This document shows positions 1 to 6,161 of a stretch of 8,581 bases of DNA, one piece after another. The stretch comes from Pirellulales bacterium (GTDB lineage: Bacteria > Planctomycetota > Planctomycetia > Pirellulales > Thermoguttaceae): the NCBI GenBank assembly GCA_030607895.1, contig JAUWJC010000153.1, positions 1 through 8,581 on the forward strand, given 5' to 3'. Position numbers and translations under genes: made by a program. Below the pieces are notes generated by a model. It made no database searches and was not told the origin of the DNA. It saw only the letters and a program-made list of their open reading frames with translations. Position 1 is the first letter of the stretch. The number at the start of each line of letters is the position of its first letter.

Positions 1-23
1 TCGCATATGGTATTTTCGATGTT

Positions 24-57
24 GTGCTAGCAAGCATTTGGTGCTAGCAAGCATTTG
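24..57. repeat. 17-bp perfect tandem repeat, two units
   Basis: The unit gtgctagcaagcatttg occurs twice head to tail (24-40 and 41-57) without mismatch. Each unit contains the 8-bp palindrome tgctagca, so the pair presents two identical palindromic sites one repeat apart, upstream of the first DNRLRE gene. It may be a repeated operator or simply a replication-slippage duplication. The second DNRLRE gene has no equivalent upstream, which argues against an essential shared regulator. Confidence 0.8.
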
Positions 58-87
58 TTGTTGAGGATCGAGGCCTCTGAACCCTAA

Positions 88-150
88 GGCTCAACCCCTC
101 GAAAAATGCGGAGTTCGCACTTAGAAACGGAAGAGCCACATTGGGAGGTG
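88..150 (+). promoter_or_regulatory. Putative structured 5' leader and RBS of DNRLRE copy 1
   Basis: GGCTC (88-92) can pair with GAGCC (133-137) around a 40-nt loop. A strong Shine-Dalgarno, gggaggtg (143-150), lies 5 nt before the ATG at 156. The stretch gttcgcacttagaaacgg with the following aagagcc closely matches the leader of copy 2 (5366-5389), including the same outer pairing and an identical RBS context. No promoter was recognised upstream in the 87 bases available. This RBS indicates that the original start was the ATG at 156 and not a codon further in. Confidence 0.45.
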
Positions 151-155
151 AAGTT

Positions 156-844
156 ATGATTGGTTTCGTTTGTTTCAAGAGAACCGTTGCACTGTTGGTG
201 GCACGTTGATAATGGCCGGGTCGGCCCGCGCGGAGATGATCATCATCCAGCCCGGCGCTGAGGGGAAAGACACTATTAGCGCCATATACACGCCGACTAC
301 GAACTTTGGCACTTTGGACAGGCTTCCAACGAGTTGCTCAACTGGTTACGGGCAAGAAGCATTCATCGAGTTCGACCTGTCTATCCTCACGCCGGGCATG
401 CACGTTGACAGTGCGGAGCTTAGCCTTTATCTTTACGGAACATCGGGCTCCGGCACGGCGTCGGTAACTGTCCATGGCATCACCGAGTCGTGGACTGAGG
501 GAGGACTTACCTGGAACAATCATCCGGCGGACGATAACGGGGCGTATGACACAATCCAGGTCGCAGCCACACCCGTCGGCATGTGGAAGACATGGGATGT
601 CACCGAGTTGGTGGACGAATGGTATCAGGACCCATCCACCAACCACGGCTTCGTGCTGAAGAATAGTGGCAGTGAAATGTACACACAATTCCGCAGCAGC
701 GACTACAGTGCCATCCCAGGGCACCGACCCAAGCTGGAGGTGACGTTGATTCCCGAGCCGTCGACGCTGGTATTGTTGGGTATCGGCGCCGTCGGGCTGA
801 TCGCGTTGGGCCGGCGCTGGCGGAAGACCGGCGCCGCTGGATAG
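156..844 (+). pseudogene. DNRLRE (CBM96-like) PEP-CTERM protein, frameshifted in the signal peptide
   Basis: This is a paralogue of the intact gene at 5432-6157. Translation from ATG 156, behind gggaggtg, begins MIGFVCFKRTVALLVAR and hits TGA at 207-209. Compared with copy 2, one C is missing after base 202 (gtggcacg here, gtggccacg there). The rest of the reading frame is open to TAG 842-844 and in good condition. It encodes SARAEM (signal-peptide end), a beta-sandwich DNRLRE-type domain with FDLS, SWTEGGLTWNNHP, TWDVTELVDEWY and FRSSDY...RPKLEV, then the PEP-CTERM tail PEPSTLVLLGIG plus a hydrophobic helix and RRWRK. The family is a secreted carbohydrate-binding-type module, and PEP-CTERM tails are exosortase substrates. 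With the frameshift, export should fail. Starting at TTG 170 or ATG 212 would give no proper signal peptide. The defect is either recent, since no other lesion is seen, or a sequencing error. Confidence 0.75.
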
Positions 845-879
845 TCCACTGCCGCGTCTCTGATTGCCGGGAATTCCAC

Positions 880-1047
880 ATGCACGGCCGCCGTTTGGGG
901 TTCGCGCTGGTTGAGTTGCTGGTGGTCAACCGTTCACGGCATGAAATACCGGGTTTAGCCGGCGGGCTTGCCCGCCGCTGGTTCGTTCACGGCGGACAAG
1001 TCCGCCGGCTAAACGGAACTCGTCTGACAACTACAGGTCTTCATTGA
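880..1047 (+). pseudogene. Truncated prepilin-like (DUF1559-type) N-terminus
   Basis: An open frame of 55 codons starts MHGRRLGFALVELLVV, a textbook type IV prepilin leader: a short basic leader, cleavage expected between G8 and F9, and Glu at +5. The hydrophobic helix stops abruptly after LLVV at base 927, where the full-length counterpart continues ITIIGILIALL. The remaining residues (NRSRHEIPGL...) are a read-through of the repeat at 953-1014, and the frame ends at TGA 1045-1047 inside the sulfatase RBS region. It follows the DNRLRE copy by 35 bp, the same order as DNRLRE then DUF1559 at 5432-7185. I infer an internally deleted DUF1559 gene. No clear RBS precedes the ATG, and it is unlikely to make a functional pilin. 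Confidence 0.7.
953..1014. repeat. REP-like double-hairpin inverted repeat
   Basis: Two 25-bp arms (953-977 and 990-1014) are inverted copies of each other around a 12-bp spacer. The outer 13 bp (gtttagccggcgg and ccgccggctaaac) pair perfectly. Each arm also holds its own hairpin: cggcggg-cttg-cccgccg (960-977) and cggcgga-caag-tccgccg (990-1007). The arms differ at only two positions, and the two changes keep the local stem (G-C in one, A-T in the other). The shape resembles REP/BIME elements mobilised by REP-associated tyrosine transposases, but no such transposase is in the window. It ends 44 bp before the first sulfatase gene, so it could also shape the 5' end of that mRNA. Confidence 0.8.
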
Positions 1048-1058
1048 GGAATTGACTG

Positions 1059-2564
1059 ATGACAAAGCACCGTGCCGGCTTTTTGCTTGCGACGATATGC
1101 GCGTTCATATGGCCCACTGCAACAGGGCCGGCTCAGGCTGCTGACGTGCGGCGGCCCAACTTCGTGTTTGTCCTCATCGACGACATGGGCTGGTGCGACC
1201 TGGCCTGCTACGGGAACCGGTGCGGCTACGAGACGCCCAACATCGATCGGCTGGCCGGTCAGGGGATGCGGTTCACCGACGGCTATGCGGCGTGCAATTG
1301 CTGCTCGCCGACCCGGGCGAGCATCATGACGGGCAAGTACCCGGCCCGACTGCACATCACCGACTGGATCGCCGGCAGCAATTACTCGTGGGCCAAACTC
1401 CGCCAGCCGGACTGGACGAAGCACCTTCCGCTGGAGGAGGTGACGATCGCCGAGGCGTTGAAGCCGGCCGGTTACGTCTCGGCGTGCATCGGCAAGTGGC
1501 ATCTGGCCTGCGCCCAAGGCACGCCGGTCGCCCGGGGATCGAAGTATTTTCCCGAGGCCCAGGGCTTCGACGTCAATTTCGGCGCATGCTCCAGGGGTGC
1601 TCCGCCGAGCTACTTTGCCCCTTACGGGATACCGGTCATCAAAGACGCGAAAAAGGGCGAGTTCCTCACCGAGCGGCTCACCGATGAATCGATAAAATTC
1701 ATCGAGGCGAACCACTCCCGGCCGTTCTTCCTCTACCTCAGCCACTATTCCGTCCACGACCCGATTCAGGCCAAGAAGAACGCGATTGCCAAGTATCGCG
1801 CCAAGGGCAGACCGGCCCGAGGCACAAACAACGCAACCCATGCGGCAATGGTCGACAGCGTTGACCAGAGCGTGGGCCGACTGGTACGGAAGCTGGATGA
1901 ACTGAAGATCGCCGACAGGACGGTAATCTTCTTCATGTCCGACAACGGAGGTCAGATGCGGAAGTGGGGCGGGCGGAATCTCGACAAGTTCCAAACGCCG
2001 ATCACCTCGAATGCGCCGCTTCGGGTGGGTAAGGGGGCACCGTACGAGGGCGGCATCCGAGTGCCATGGATCGTCAAGTGGCCCGGCGTGGTCAAGCCGG
2101 GTACCACTTGCAGCGTGCCGGTCCACAGCGTGGACTTCTATCCCACCATGCTGGAGATGGCGGGCGTGGAAGCCGCCGATGGCCAGGTGATCGACGGACT
2201 CAGTATCGTGCGGCTGTTGAAGCAGACCGGCACGCTGGAGCGAAAGGCCGTATACTGGCACTATCCGCACTATAATCCCTGTGGAGAGGCAGGCGTCACA
2301 CCGCACGGGGCCGTCCGCTGTGGCCGGTACAAGCTGATCCAGTTCTACGAGGACATGCGCGTGGAGATGTACGACCTGAAAAGCGACATCGGCGAGAAGC
2401 ACAACCTGGCCAAGCAGATGCCCGACAAGGCCGCCGAGCTTACGAAGATGCTCCAACAGTGGCGTACGGACACGGGCGCCCAGATGCCCACGCCCAATCC
2501 GAAATACGATCCGGTCAAGGAGGAGCAGATCTTTTCGCTGTGGCGAAGGAGGGAGACTCAGTAG
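1059..2564 (+). CDS. Secreted sulfatase (arylsulfatase A-like, formylglycine type)
   Basis: The product (501 aa) hydrolyses sulfate esters, probably on a carbohydrate, outside the cytoplasm. ATG 1059 is preceded by gagga at 1046-1050. A signal peptide ends at about AQA27. Sulfatase landmarks appear in order: metal-binding D41-D42 in LIDDMG; C82-S-P-T-R86, the C-x-P-x-R signature whose Cys becomes formylglycine; K93 in TGKYP; G-K146-W-H148-L; H233 in SVHDP; D295-N296 in MSDNGG; and K325 in VGKGAPYEGG. All expected catalytic and metal residues are present, so it should be active if a formylglycine-generating enzyme exists elsewhere in the genome. The C-terminal part (about 400-501) is the short usual subdomain. 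Substrate and sulfatase subfamily cannot be read from sequence alone. It is convergent with the next sulfatase, with 51 bp between the stop codons and no convincing terminator there. Confidence 0.93.
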   Translation: MTKHRAGFLLATICAFIWPTATGPAQAADVRRPNFVFVLIDDMGWCDLACYGNRCGYETPNIDRLAGQGMRFTDGYAACNCCSPTRASIMTGKYPARLHITDWIAGSNYSWAKLRQPDWTKHLPLEEVTIAEALKPAGYVSACIGKWHLACAQGTPVARGSKYFPEAQGFDVNFGACSRGAPPSYFAPYGIPVIKDAKKGEFLTERLTDESIKFIEANHSRPFFLYLSHYSVHDPIQAKKNAIAKYRAKGRPARGTNNATHAAMVDSVDQSVGRLVRKLDELKIADRTVIFFMSDNGGQMRKWGGRNLDKFQTPITSNAPLRVGKGAPYEGGIRVPWIVKWPGVVKPGTTCSVPVHSVDFYPTMLEMAGVEAADGQVIDGLSIVRLLKQTGTLERKAVYWHYPHYNPCGEAGVTPHGAVRCGRYKLIQFYEDMRVEMYDLKSDIGEKHNLAKQMPDKAAELTKMLQQWRTDTGAQMPTPNPKYDPVKEEQIFSLWRRRETQ

Positions 2565-2615
2565 ACACCACCGACAGAAGTCGAACCCGCCGCGACAAAC
2601 CACAACATGTAGTGG

Positions 2616-4379
2616 TCACCGTTTGATGTAGACGTATCGGGCGCCGTAGGGTTTTTCGACACCTTGCTCGACGATGGAGGCCACCAGCCGTTCGGCCGGG
2701 CTGGCCTTCAGGCTGATTGGCTTGAAGACATAGTCCGTGGCGCCCGGTTTCAGGTCCTGCACGAGATCGAGTCCTTGGACAGTGAGGTGGGCCACTGCCG
2801 GGCGTTTGGTCGGGTTGCACTTGCAGCGGATCTCGAACACCCCGCCGCTGGGCACGCCGATTTCCCAGCAACCGATGTCGTGCGGATGCCACCAGCGGCT
2901 CCGGCCGGGCAGGCCGCGCCAATCGTGGGCGGTCAGCATCGTCACCTCTTCGTGCGGCGTACCGATCAGGACCCGCGGCGCTTCGTAGCCGCGGTCCCGT
3001 CCCACGTCGGCAAACCAGGCCTCATAGTCCTTGCACATCTTCCGTACGACCTGGGGGTGATCGGCCGCGATGTTCCGCGTCTCCAGCGGATCGGACTCCA
3101 TATCGTACAGCTCCAGCGGCAGCGCGGCCGGGTCCGCACCGGGCTTGCCGCCGTGGTGAACCAACTTGTACTTCCGCGTGCGTACGGCAATATTTCCGGC
3201 ATACGGAACGGGCGTGTCACACCAGACGTGCTGGGAGAAGAACGTGCGGTCGGGCCAGTCGACCTTCCGACCCAGAAGAAGCGGCAGGATACTGCGGCCG
3301 TCGAGCTTCACTCCCTCCGGCGGACTTGTCCCGCAGGCTTCCAGGATGGTGGGCATGATATCGATGTGGGCGGTGAACTGGTCCACTTCCTGGCCCGGCT
3401 TGATCCGCTCCGGCCAGCGGATCAACAGCGGCACCCGCAGACCACCCTCGTATTGCGTACACTTGCCTCCACGCATCCCGCCGTTGTACCACGAGCGCGG
3501 GCTGCCGCCTCCGTTGTCGGTCACGAACATGATCAACGTGTTCTCTCGCAGGCCCAACTCATCGAGCTTGGCGAACAACCGGCCCAGGTTCTCATCGATG
3601 TTGGTGATCATGCCATACACCTTCGCTGTGGCTGAGGAGACTTTCTCCAGCGGATGTGCCCCGGCCGGGAAGTCGGCCGGCTTGAGGTTCATCTGCTCGT
3701 AAGGCTGGGAATACTTCTTGTCGATCTGGTAAGGCGAGTGGGGACAGTTGAACGCCAAGTAGACAAAGAACGGCTCGTGCCGGTGCTTGACGACGAACTC
3801 GATGGCCCCGTCGGTAAACAGGTCGCTGCAATAGCCCTTCGTCTGGATGCTCTTGCCGTTGTGGTTCAATACGGGGTCCCAGTAACTGGTGTTTCCCGGC
3901 GGTCCGGAGGGCTCCGTCATGCCGCCGCCCAAATGCACCAGCGCCTCTTCAACCCCCTGGTCGATCGCCCGCATCGGGTAGCTGTCGCCAAGGTGCCACT
4001 TGCCGAAAATGCCCGTGTGATAGCCGGCCGCACGGAGCGATTCGGCAAGGGTTACCTCGTCGGTGTGCATCAGCGAGCGGCCCATGTGAACTGACGTGAC
4101 GCCCGTGCGGTAATGGTATCGTCCGGTCATCAGCGACGCCCGGGTAGGCGCACACAGCGAGCAGACGTAGAAGAATCGCGTGTCGATACCCTGCCGGGCG
4201 AGCTTGTCGAGGTTGGGCGTTTTGATCACCGGGTTGCCGTGACAACCGAGGTCGCCGTAGCCTTGGTCATCGGTGATAATCAGGATCACGTTGGGTCGCC
4301 GGCCCTTCTGCGGCGCCGCAACAACAAAACCCGTACACCAGGTAAGACACAAAAGGCTCAGCAGCAGGAAGCGTTTCAT
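2616..4379 (-). CDS. Secreted sulfatase with C-terminal beta-sandwich extension
   Basis: The product (587 aa) is a second formylglycine sulfatase, clearly different from its neighbour. The reverse-strand ATG at 4379 has a good RBS (aaaggag, 8 nt upstream). A signal peptide ends near VVA21. Key residues are D37-D38 in ITDDQG; C76-A-P-T-R80 (C-x-P-x-R; Ala at the second place is tolerated in the family); G-K127-W-H129-L; H214 in CPHSP; D288-N289 in VTDNGG; and K306 followed by CTQYEGG. After the alpha/beta core, about residues 490-587 form an extra domain (HDIGCWEIGV, GGVFEIRCKC, late GARYVYIKR) of the beta-sandwich kind that follows many planctomycetal arylsulfatases. It may contact the glycan (inference). 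The substrate is unknown. It is transcribed towards the first sulfatase and divergently from the lipoprotein gene at 4582. Confidence 0.93.
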   Translation of the reverse strand: MKRFLLLSLLCLTWCTGFVVAAPQKGRRPNVILIITDDQGYGDLGCHGNPVIKTPNLDKLARQGIDTRFFYVCSLCAPTRASLMTGRYHYRTGVTSVHMGRSLMHTDEVTLAESLRAAGYHTGIFGKWHLGDSYPMRAIDQGVEEALVHLGGGMTEPSGPPGNTSYWDPVLNHNGKSIQTKGYCSDLFTDGAIEFVVKHRHEPFFVYLAFNCPHSPYQIDKKYSQPYEQMNLKPADFPAGAHPLEKVSSATAKVYGMITNIDENLGRLFAKLDELGLRENTLIMFVTDNGGGSPRSWYNGGMRGGKCTQYEGGLRVPLLIRWPERIKPGQEVDQFTAHIDIMPTILEACGTSPPEGVKLDGRSILPLLLGRKVDWPDRTFFSQHVWCDTPVPYAGNIAVRTRKYKLVHHGGKPGADPAALPLELYDMESDPLETRNIAADHPQVVRKMCKDYEAWFADVGRDRGYEAPRVLIGTPHEEVTMLTAHDWRGLPGRSRWWHPHDIGCWEIGVPSGGVFEIRCKCNPTKRPAVAHLTVQGLDLVQDLKPGATDYVFKPISLKASPAERLVASIVEQGVEKPYGARYVYIKR

Positions 4380-4461
4380 TGTACAATCTCCTTTTCCAGT
4401 GGTATGGGCAGTGGTATCGGAGCCGGACCCTCAATCCATCAATCATACCCCAAGTCGCAGG

Positions 4462-4484
4462 GTGGGTCGAGGCACAAGACCCAC
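4462..4484. repeat. Intergenic hairpin GTGGGTC / GACCCAC
   Basis: Seven perfectly paired bases (4462-4468 with 4478-4484) surround a 9-nt loop, flanked by cagg on the left and gctacg on the right. The hairpin sits between the divergent sulfatase and lipoprotein genes. The left flank and arm (cagggtggg) resemble cagtagggtggg at 8451-8462, just before the homopolymer end of the window, so two copies of one repeat family may be present. It could act as a terminator or protein site in either direction, but no T-tract follows. Confidence 0.5.
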
Positions 4485-4496
4485 GCTACGTTACTC

Positions 4497-4526
4497 TGGA
4501 CACAGGTCACCCTGACAGAGTATCTT
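4497..4526 (+). promoter_or_regulatory. Weak candidate promoter of the lipoprotein gene
   Basis: tggaca (4497-4502) and tatctt (4521-4526) are spaced by 18 bp and point towards the lipoprotein gene. Both hexamers match the sigma70 consensus only partly (4 of 6 each). The placement, 56 bp before the ATG at 4582 and in the divergent intergenic gap, is sensible. A chance match is quite possible. Confidence 0.25.
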
Positions 4527-4581
4527 AATAGCCTTGCGTGATTCGTGGGAATCCGGCAGGAGACCGTTCGGAAAGACGACA

Positions 4582-5013
4582 ATGAAAGTCGTGCAAATCC
4601 CATTTCTGTTACGTGCGGCGGTCGTCTGGCGGCTGGCGCTGTTGTTGGGCATCGCGTTGCCGGCCGTCGGGTGCGGACGCGGCTTGGATCGCTGTGCAGT
4701 GGACGGTTCGGTGACATTTGATGGGCAGCCGGTCGATCGGGGCACCATCGAGTTCTCGCCCACCGCGGCCGACCAGCCCTCGGCATCCGGGGCGGTGGTC
4801 CAGGACGGAGAATACAGCATTCCCCGCCGGACGGGTCTGGCGCCGGGCAAGTACCGTGTCCGCATCTATTCACCGACCCCGGCACCCGCCCGCCAAGGGC
4901 CCGATGTCCCGCCGCCGGTGGAACGAATTCCAGCCAACTACAACACCAAGACCGAGTTAACCGTCGAAGTCACGCCGTCCGGGCCAAACACGTTCGATTT
5001 CCACATGGATTGA
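4582..5013 (+). CDS. Lipoprotein with transthyretin/carboxypeptidase-regulatory-like fold
   Basis: The product is 143 aa. The N-terminus (RAAVVWRLALLLGIALPAVGC31) is a hydrophobic signal ending in AVG-C, a slightly atypical lipobox, so a lipid-anchored exported protein is likely. Residues 38-80 (VDGSVTFDGQPVDRGTIEFSP) and the segment DGEYSIP...LAPGKYRVRIYSP form the small beta-sandwich typical of planctomycetal 'carboxypeptidase regulatory-like' lipoproteins. The tail VERIPANYNTKTELTVEVTPSGPNTFDFHMD is also characteristic of that family. Its role is unknown; these proteins often sit beside DUF1559 genes, as here. An in-frame TTG at 4534 would put a polar stretch before the signal, so I chose ATG 4582, although its RBS is weak (ggaaag 6 nt upstream). 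Confidence 0.85.
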   Translation: MKVVQIPFLLRAAVVWRLALLLGIALPAVGCGRGLDRCAVDGSVTFDGQPVDRGTIEFSPTAADQPSASGAVVQDGEYSIPRRTGLAPGKYRVRIYSPTPAPARQGPDVPPPVERIPANYNTKTELTVEVTPSGPNTFDFHMD

Positions 5014-5020
5014 CTACTTC

Positions 5021-5050
5021 GTGCCACTGGTTCCTTGGTGCGGCACTTTT
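5021..5050 (+). terminator. Possible terminator after the lipoprotein gene
   Basis: Seven bases past the stop codon, gtgcc (5021-5025) can pair with ggcac (5042-5046), followed by tttt (5047-5050). The inner part of the hairpin pairs poorly, so the stem is short. Position and T-tract are right for intrinsic termination, but strength is doubtful. Confidence 0.4.
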
Positions 5051-5276
5051 CGTAGCGGCAGGGGGCGCTCACCGGGCAAGATAATCACAGTGGCCACGGC
5101 AAACCAAGGGCAAAGTCCAGAATCCGCCGATAGGGGTCCCGCACGGTCCAGATCGACGCAAGCCTCTTGCACAGAACGAGTTGCGGAAATGAACCGGCCA
5201 AGAATGCCTCTTGCGGAGGGGGGGCAAATACGCCGAGAAATCCGGCTTTTTCGGGGTTTCCGCCCCTTCCAGCCCC
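5051..5276. other. Intergenic stretch without a recognisable gene
   Basis: No reading frame here has a plausible start, RBS or family resemblance. Two minor structures are visible. The 9-mer gcctcttgc is repeated at 5162-5170 and 5206-5214. A 7-bp hairpin (gaaatcc 5237-5243 with gggtttc 5254-5260, one G-T wobble) lies just upstream of the promoter at 5277. Neither can be given a function. Confidence 0.6.
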
Positions 5277-5306
5277 TTTACAGAACTGATTCTTTCTGTT
5301 TATACT
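5277..5306 (+). promoter_or_regulatory. Sigma70-like promoter of the DNRLRE/DUF1559 module
   Basis: TTTACA (5277-5282) and TATACT (5301-5306) match the -35 and -10 consensus at five of six positions each, with an 18-bp spacer. Initiation would fall near 5313 and give a leader of about 120 nt. The surrounding sequence is markedly more AT-rich than the rest of the intergenic region. No equivalent is seen upstream of copy 1 within the window. Confidence 0.55.
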
Positions 5307-5345
5307 AGCTATAGTCGTTGGGGATGGTCCCCGGCAATGGGAGCC

Positions 5346-5426
5346 GGCTCACACGTTTCCGGGAGTTTGCACCTGGAAACGGAAGAGCCTGAAAACCCGT
5401 GGACGGTTGCCAAAGTTTGGGAGGTG
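5346..5426 (+). promoter_or_regulatory. Structured 5' leader and RBS of DNRLRE copy 2
   Basis: GGCTC (5346-5350) pairs with GAGCC (5385-5389). Inside it, gtttcc (5355-5360) pairs with ggaaac (5375-5380), giving a two-helix hairpin. An upstream mini-hairpin, gggga-tgg-tcccc, occurs at about 5319-5331. The strong RBS gggaggtg (5419-5426) is 5 nt before ATG 5432. The outer helix, the ttYgcacYtRgaaacggaagagcc stretch and the RBS are shared with the leader of copy 1. That may reflect function or only the recent common origin of the two copies. Confidence 0.5.
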
Positions 5427-5431
5427 AAGTC

Positions 5432-6157
5432 ATGACTGGTTTCGTTTGTTTCAAGAGGACCGTTGCACTGCTGGTGGCCACGTTGATAATGGCCGGGTCG
5501 GCCCGCGCGGAGATGATCACCATCCAGCCCGGCGCTGAGGGGAAAGACACTACTGCCACCAAGGGCAATCCGACTAGGAACTGGGGCGATTGGGACGGCC
5601 TTGAAATGGGTCTTGACCCAGACTATGAGGAAGAGATATTCATCCAGTTCGACCTGTCTGCCCTCCCGCCGGGCATGATCGTTGCCAGTGCGGAGCTTAG
5701 CCTTTTCAACTTCAGGGTCTACACGGTCTCCGGGACCGACGCGTCGGGAACTGTCCATGGCATCACCGGGTCGTGGATTGAGGGTAACGGTGGCGACGAC
5801 GACGATCCGCCGGGAGAACTCACCTGGAACCATCGTCCGGCGGACGATGGCGGGGCATACTACTCAGTCTCTTTCGTGGGTGAGGGAGAATACTCAGCAT
5901 ACTATCCCGACGTGTGGGTGACATGGGATGTCACCGAGTTGGTGGACGAATGGTACAAGGTCACATCCACCAACTACGGCTTCGTGCTGAAGATGACTGG
6001 CGATCGAATATTTCCACGATTCCGGAGCAGCGACTACGGTACCGCAGAGTACCGACCCAAGCTGGAGGTGACGTTGATTCCCGAGCCGTCGGCGCTGGTG
6101 TTGTTGGGCATCGGCGCCGTCGGGCTGATCGCGTTGGGCCGGCGGCGGCGGAAGTGA
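5432..6157 (+). CDS. DNRLRE (CBM96-like) domain protein with PEP-CTERM sorting signal
   Basis: The product is 241 aa. A signal peptide (MTGFVCFKRTVALLVATLIM) ends at ARA26. Residues about 28-215 form a DNRLRE/CBM96-type beta-sandwich, recognised from IFIQFDLSALPPG (69-81), ITGSWIEG (111-118), ELTWNHRPA (129-137), TWDVTELVDEWY (164-175), NYGFVLK and RFRSSDY...YRPKLEV. The C-terminus is PEPSALVLLGIG (218-229), a hydrophobic helix and GRRRRK, the tripartite PEP-CTERM signal that an exosortase would process. It is therefore a surface or extracellular-matrix protein, probably binding polysaccharide (family inference; CBM96 members bind alginate-like glycans). It is likely co-transcribed with the DUF1559 gene that follows 53 bp later. 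An upstream TTG at 5399 is rejected because the RBS serves ATG 5432. Compared with copy 1, the ends are nearly identical and the middle is diverged. Confidence 0.88.
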   Translation: MTGFVCFKRTVALLVATLIMAGSARAEMITIQPGAEGKDTTATKGNPTRNWGDWDGLEMGLDPDYEEEIFIQFDLSALPPGMIVASAELSLFNFRVYTVSGTDASGTVHGITGSWIEGNGGDDDDPPGELTWNHRPADDGGAYYSVSFVGEGEYSAYYPDVWVTWDVTELVDEWYKVTSTNYGFVLKMTGDRIFPRFRSSDYGTAEYRPKLEVTLIPEPSALVLLGIGAVGLIALGRRRRK

Positions 6158-6161
6158 TTTC

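Noticed and set aside
24..57. CRISPR-like repeat
   Set aside because: Only two units directly abutting, with no spacers.
170..214. Genuine alternative start (TTG 170 or ATG 212) for DNRLRE copy 1
   Set aside because: The strong RBS fits ATG 156, and the alternatives would remove the signal peptide that the PEP-CTERM tail requires.
1041..2603. 520-codon reverse frame opposite the first sulfatase
   Set aside because: Antisense shadow of a gene with intact catalytic motifs; composition follows GC-rich codon use of the real strand.
2664..3635. 323-codon forward frame opposite the second sulfatase
   Set aside because: Shadow frame; the reverse strand carries signal peptide, CAPTR and all sulfatase motifs.
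5021..5308. 95-codon open frame after the lipoprotein gene
   Set aside because: No RBS, no hydrophobic or domain pattern, low-complexity basic composition, and it runs through the likely terminator and promoter.
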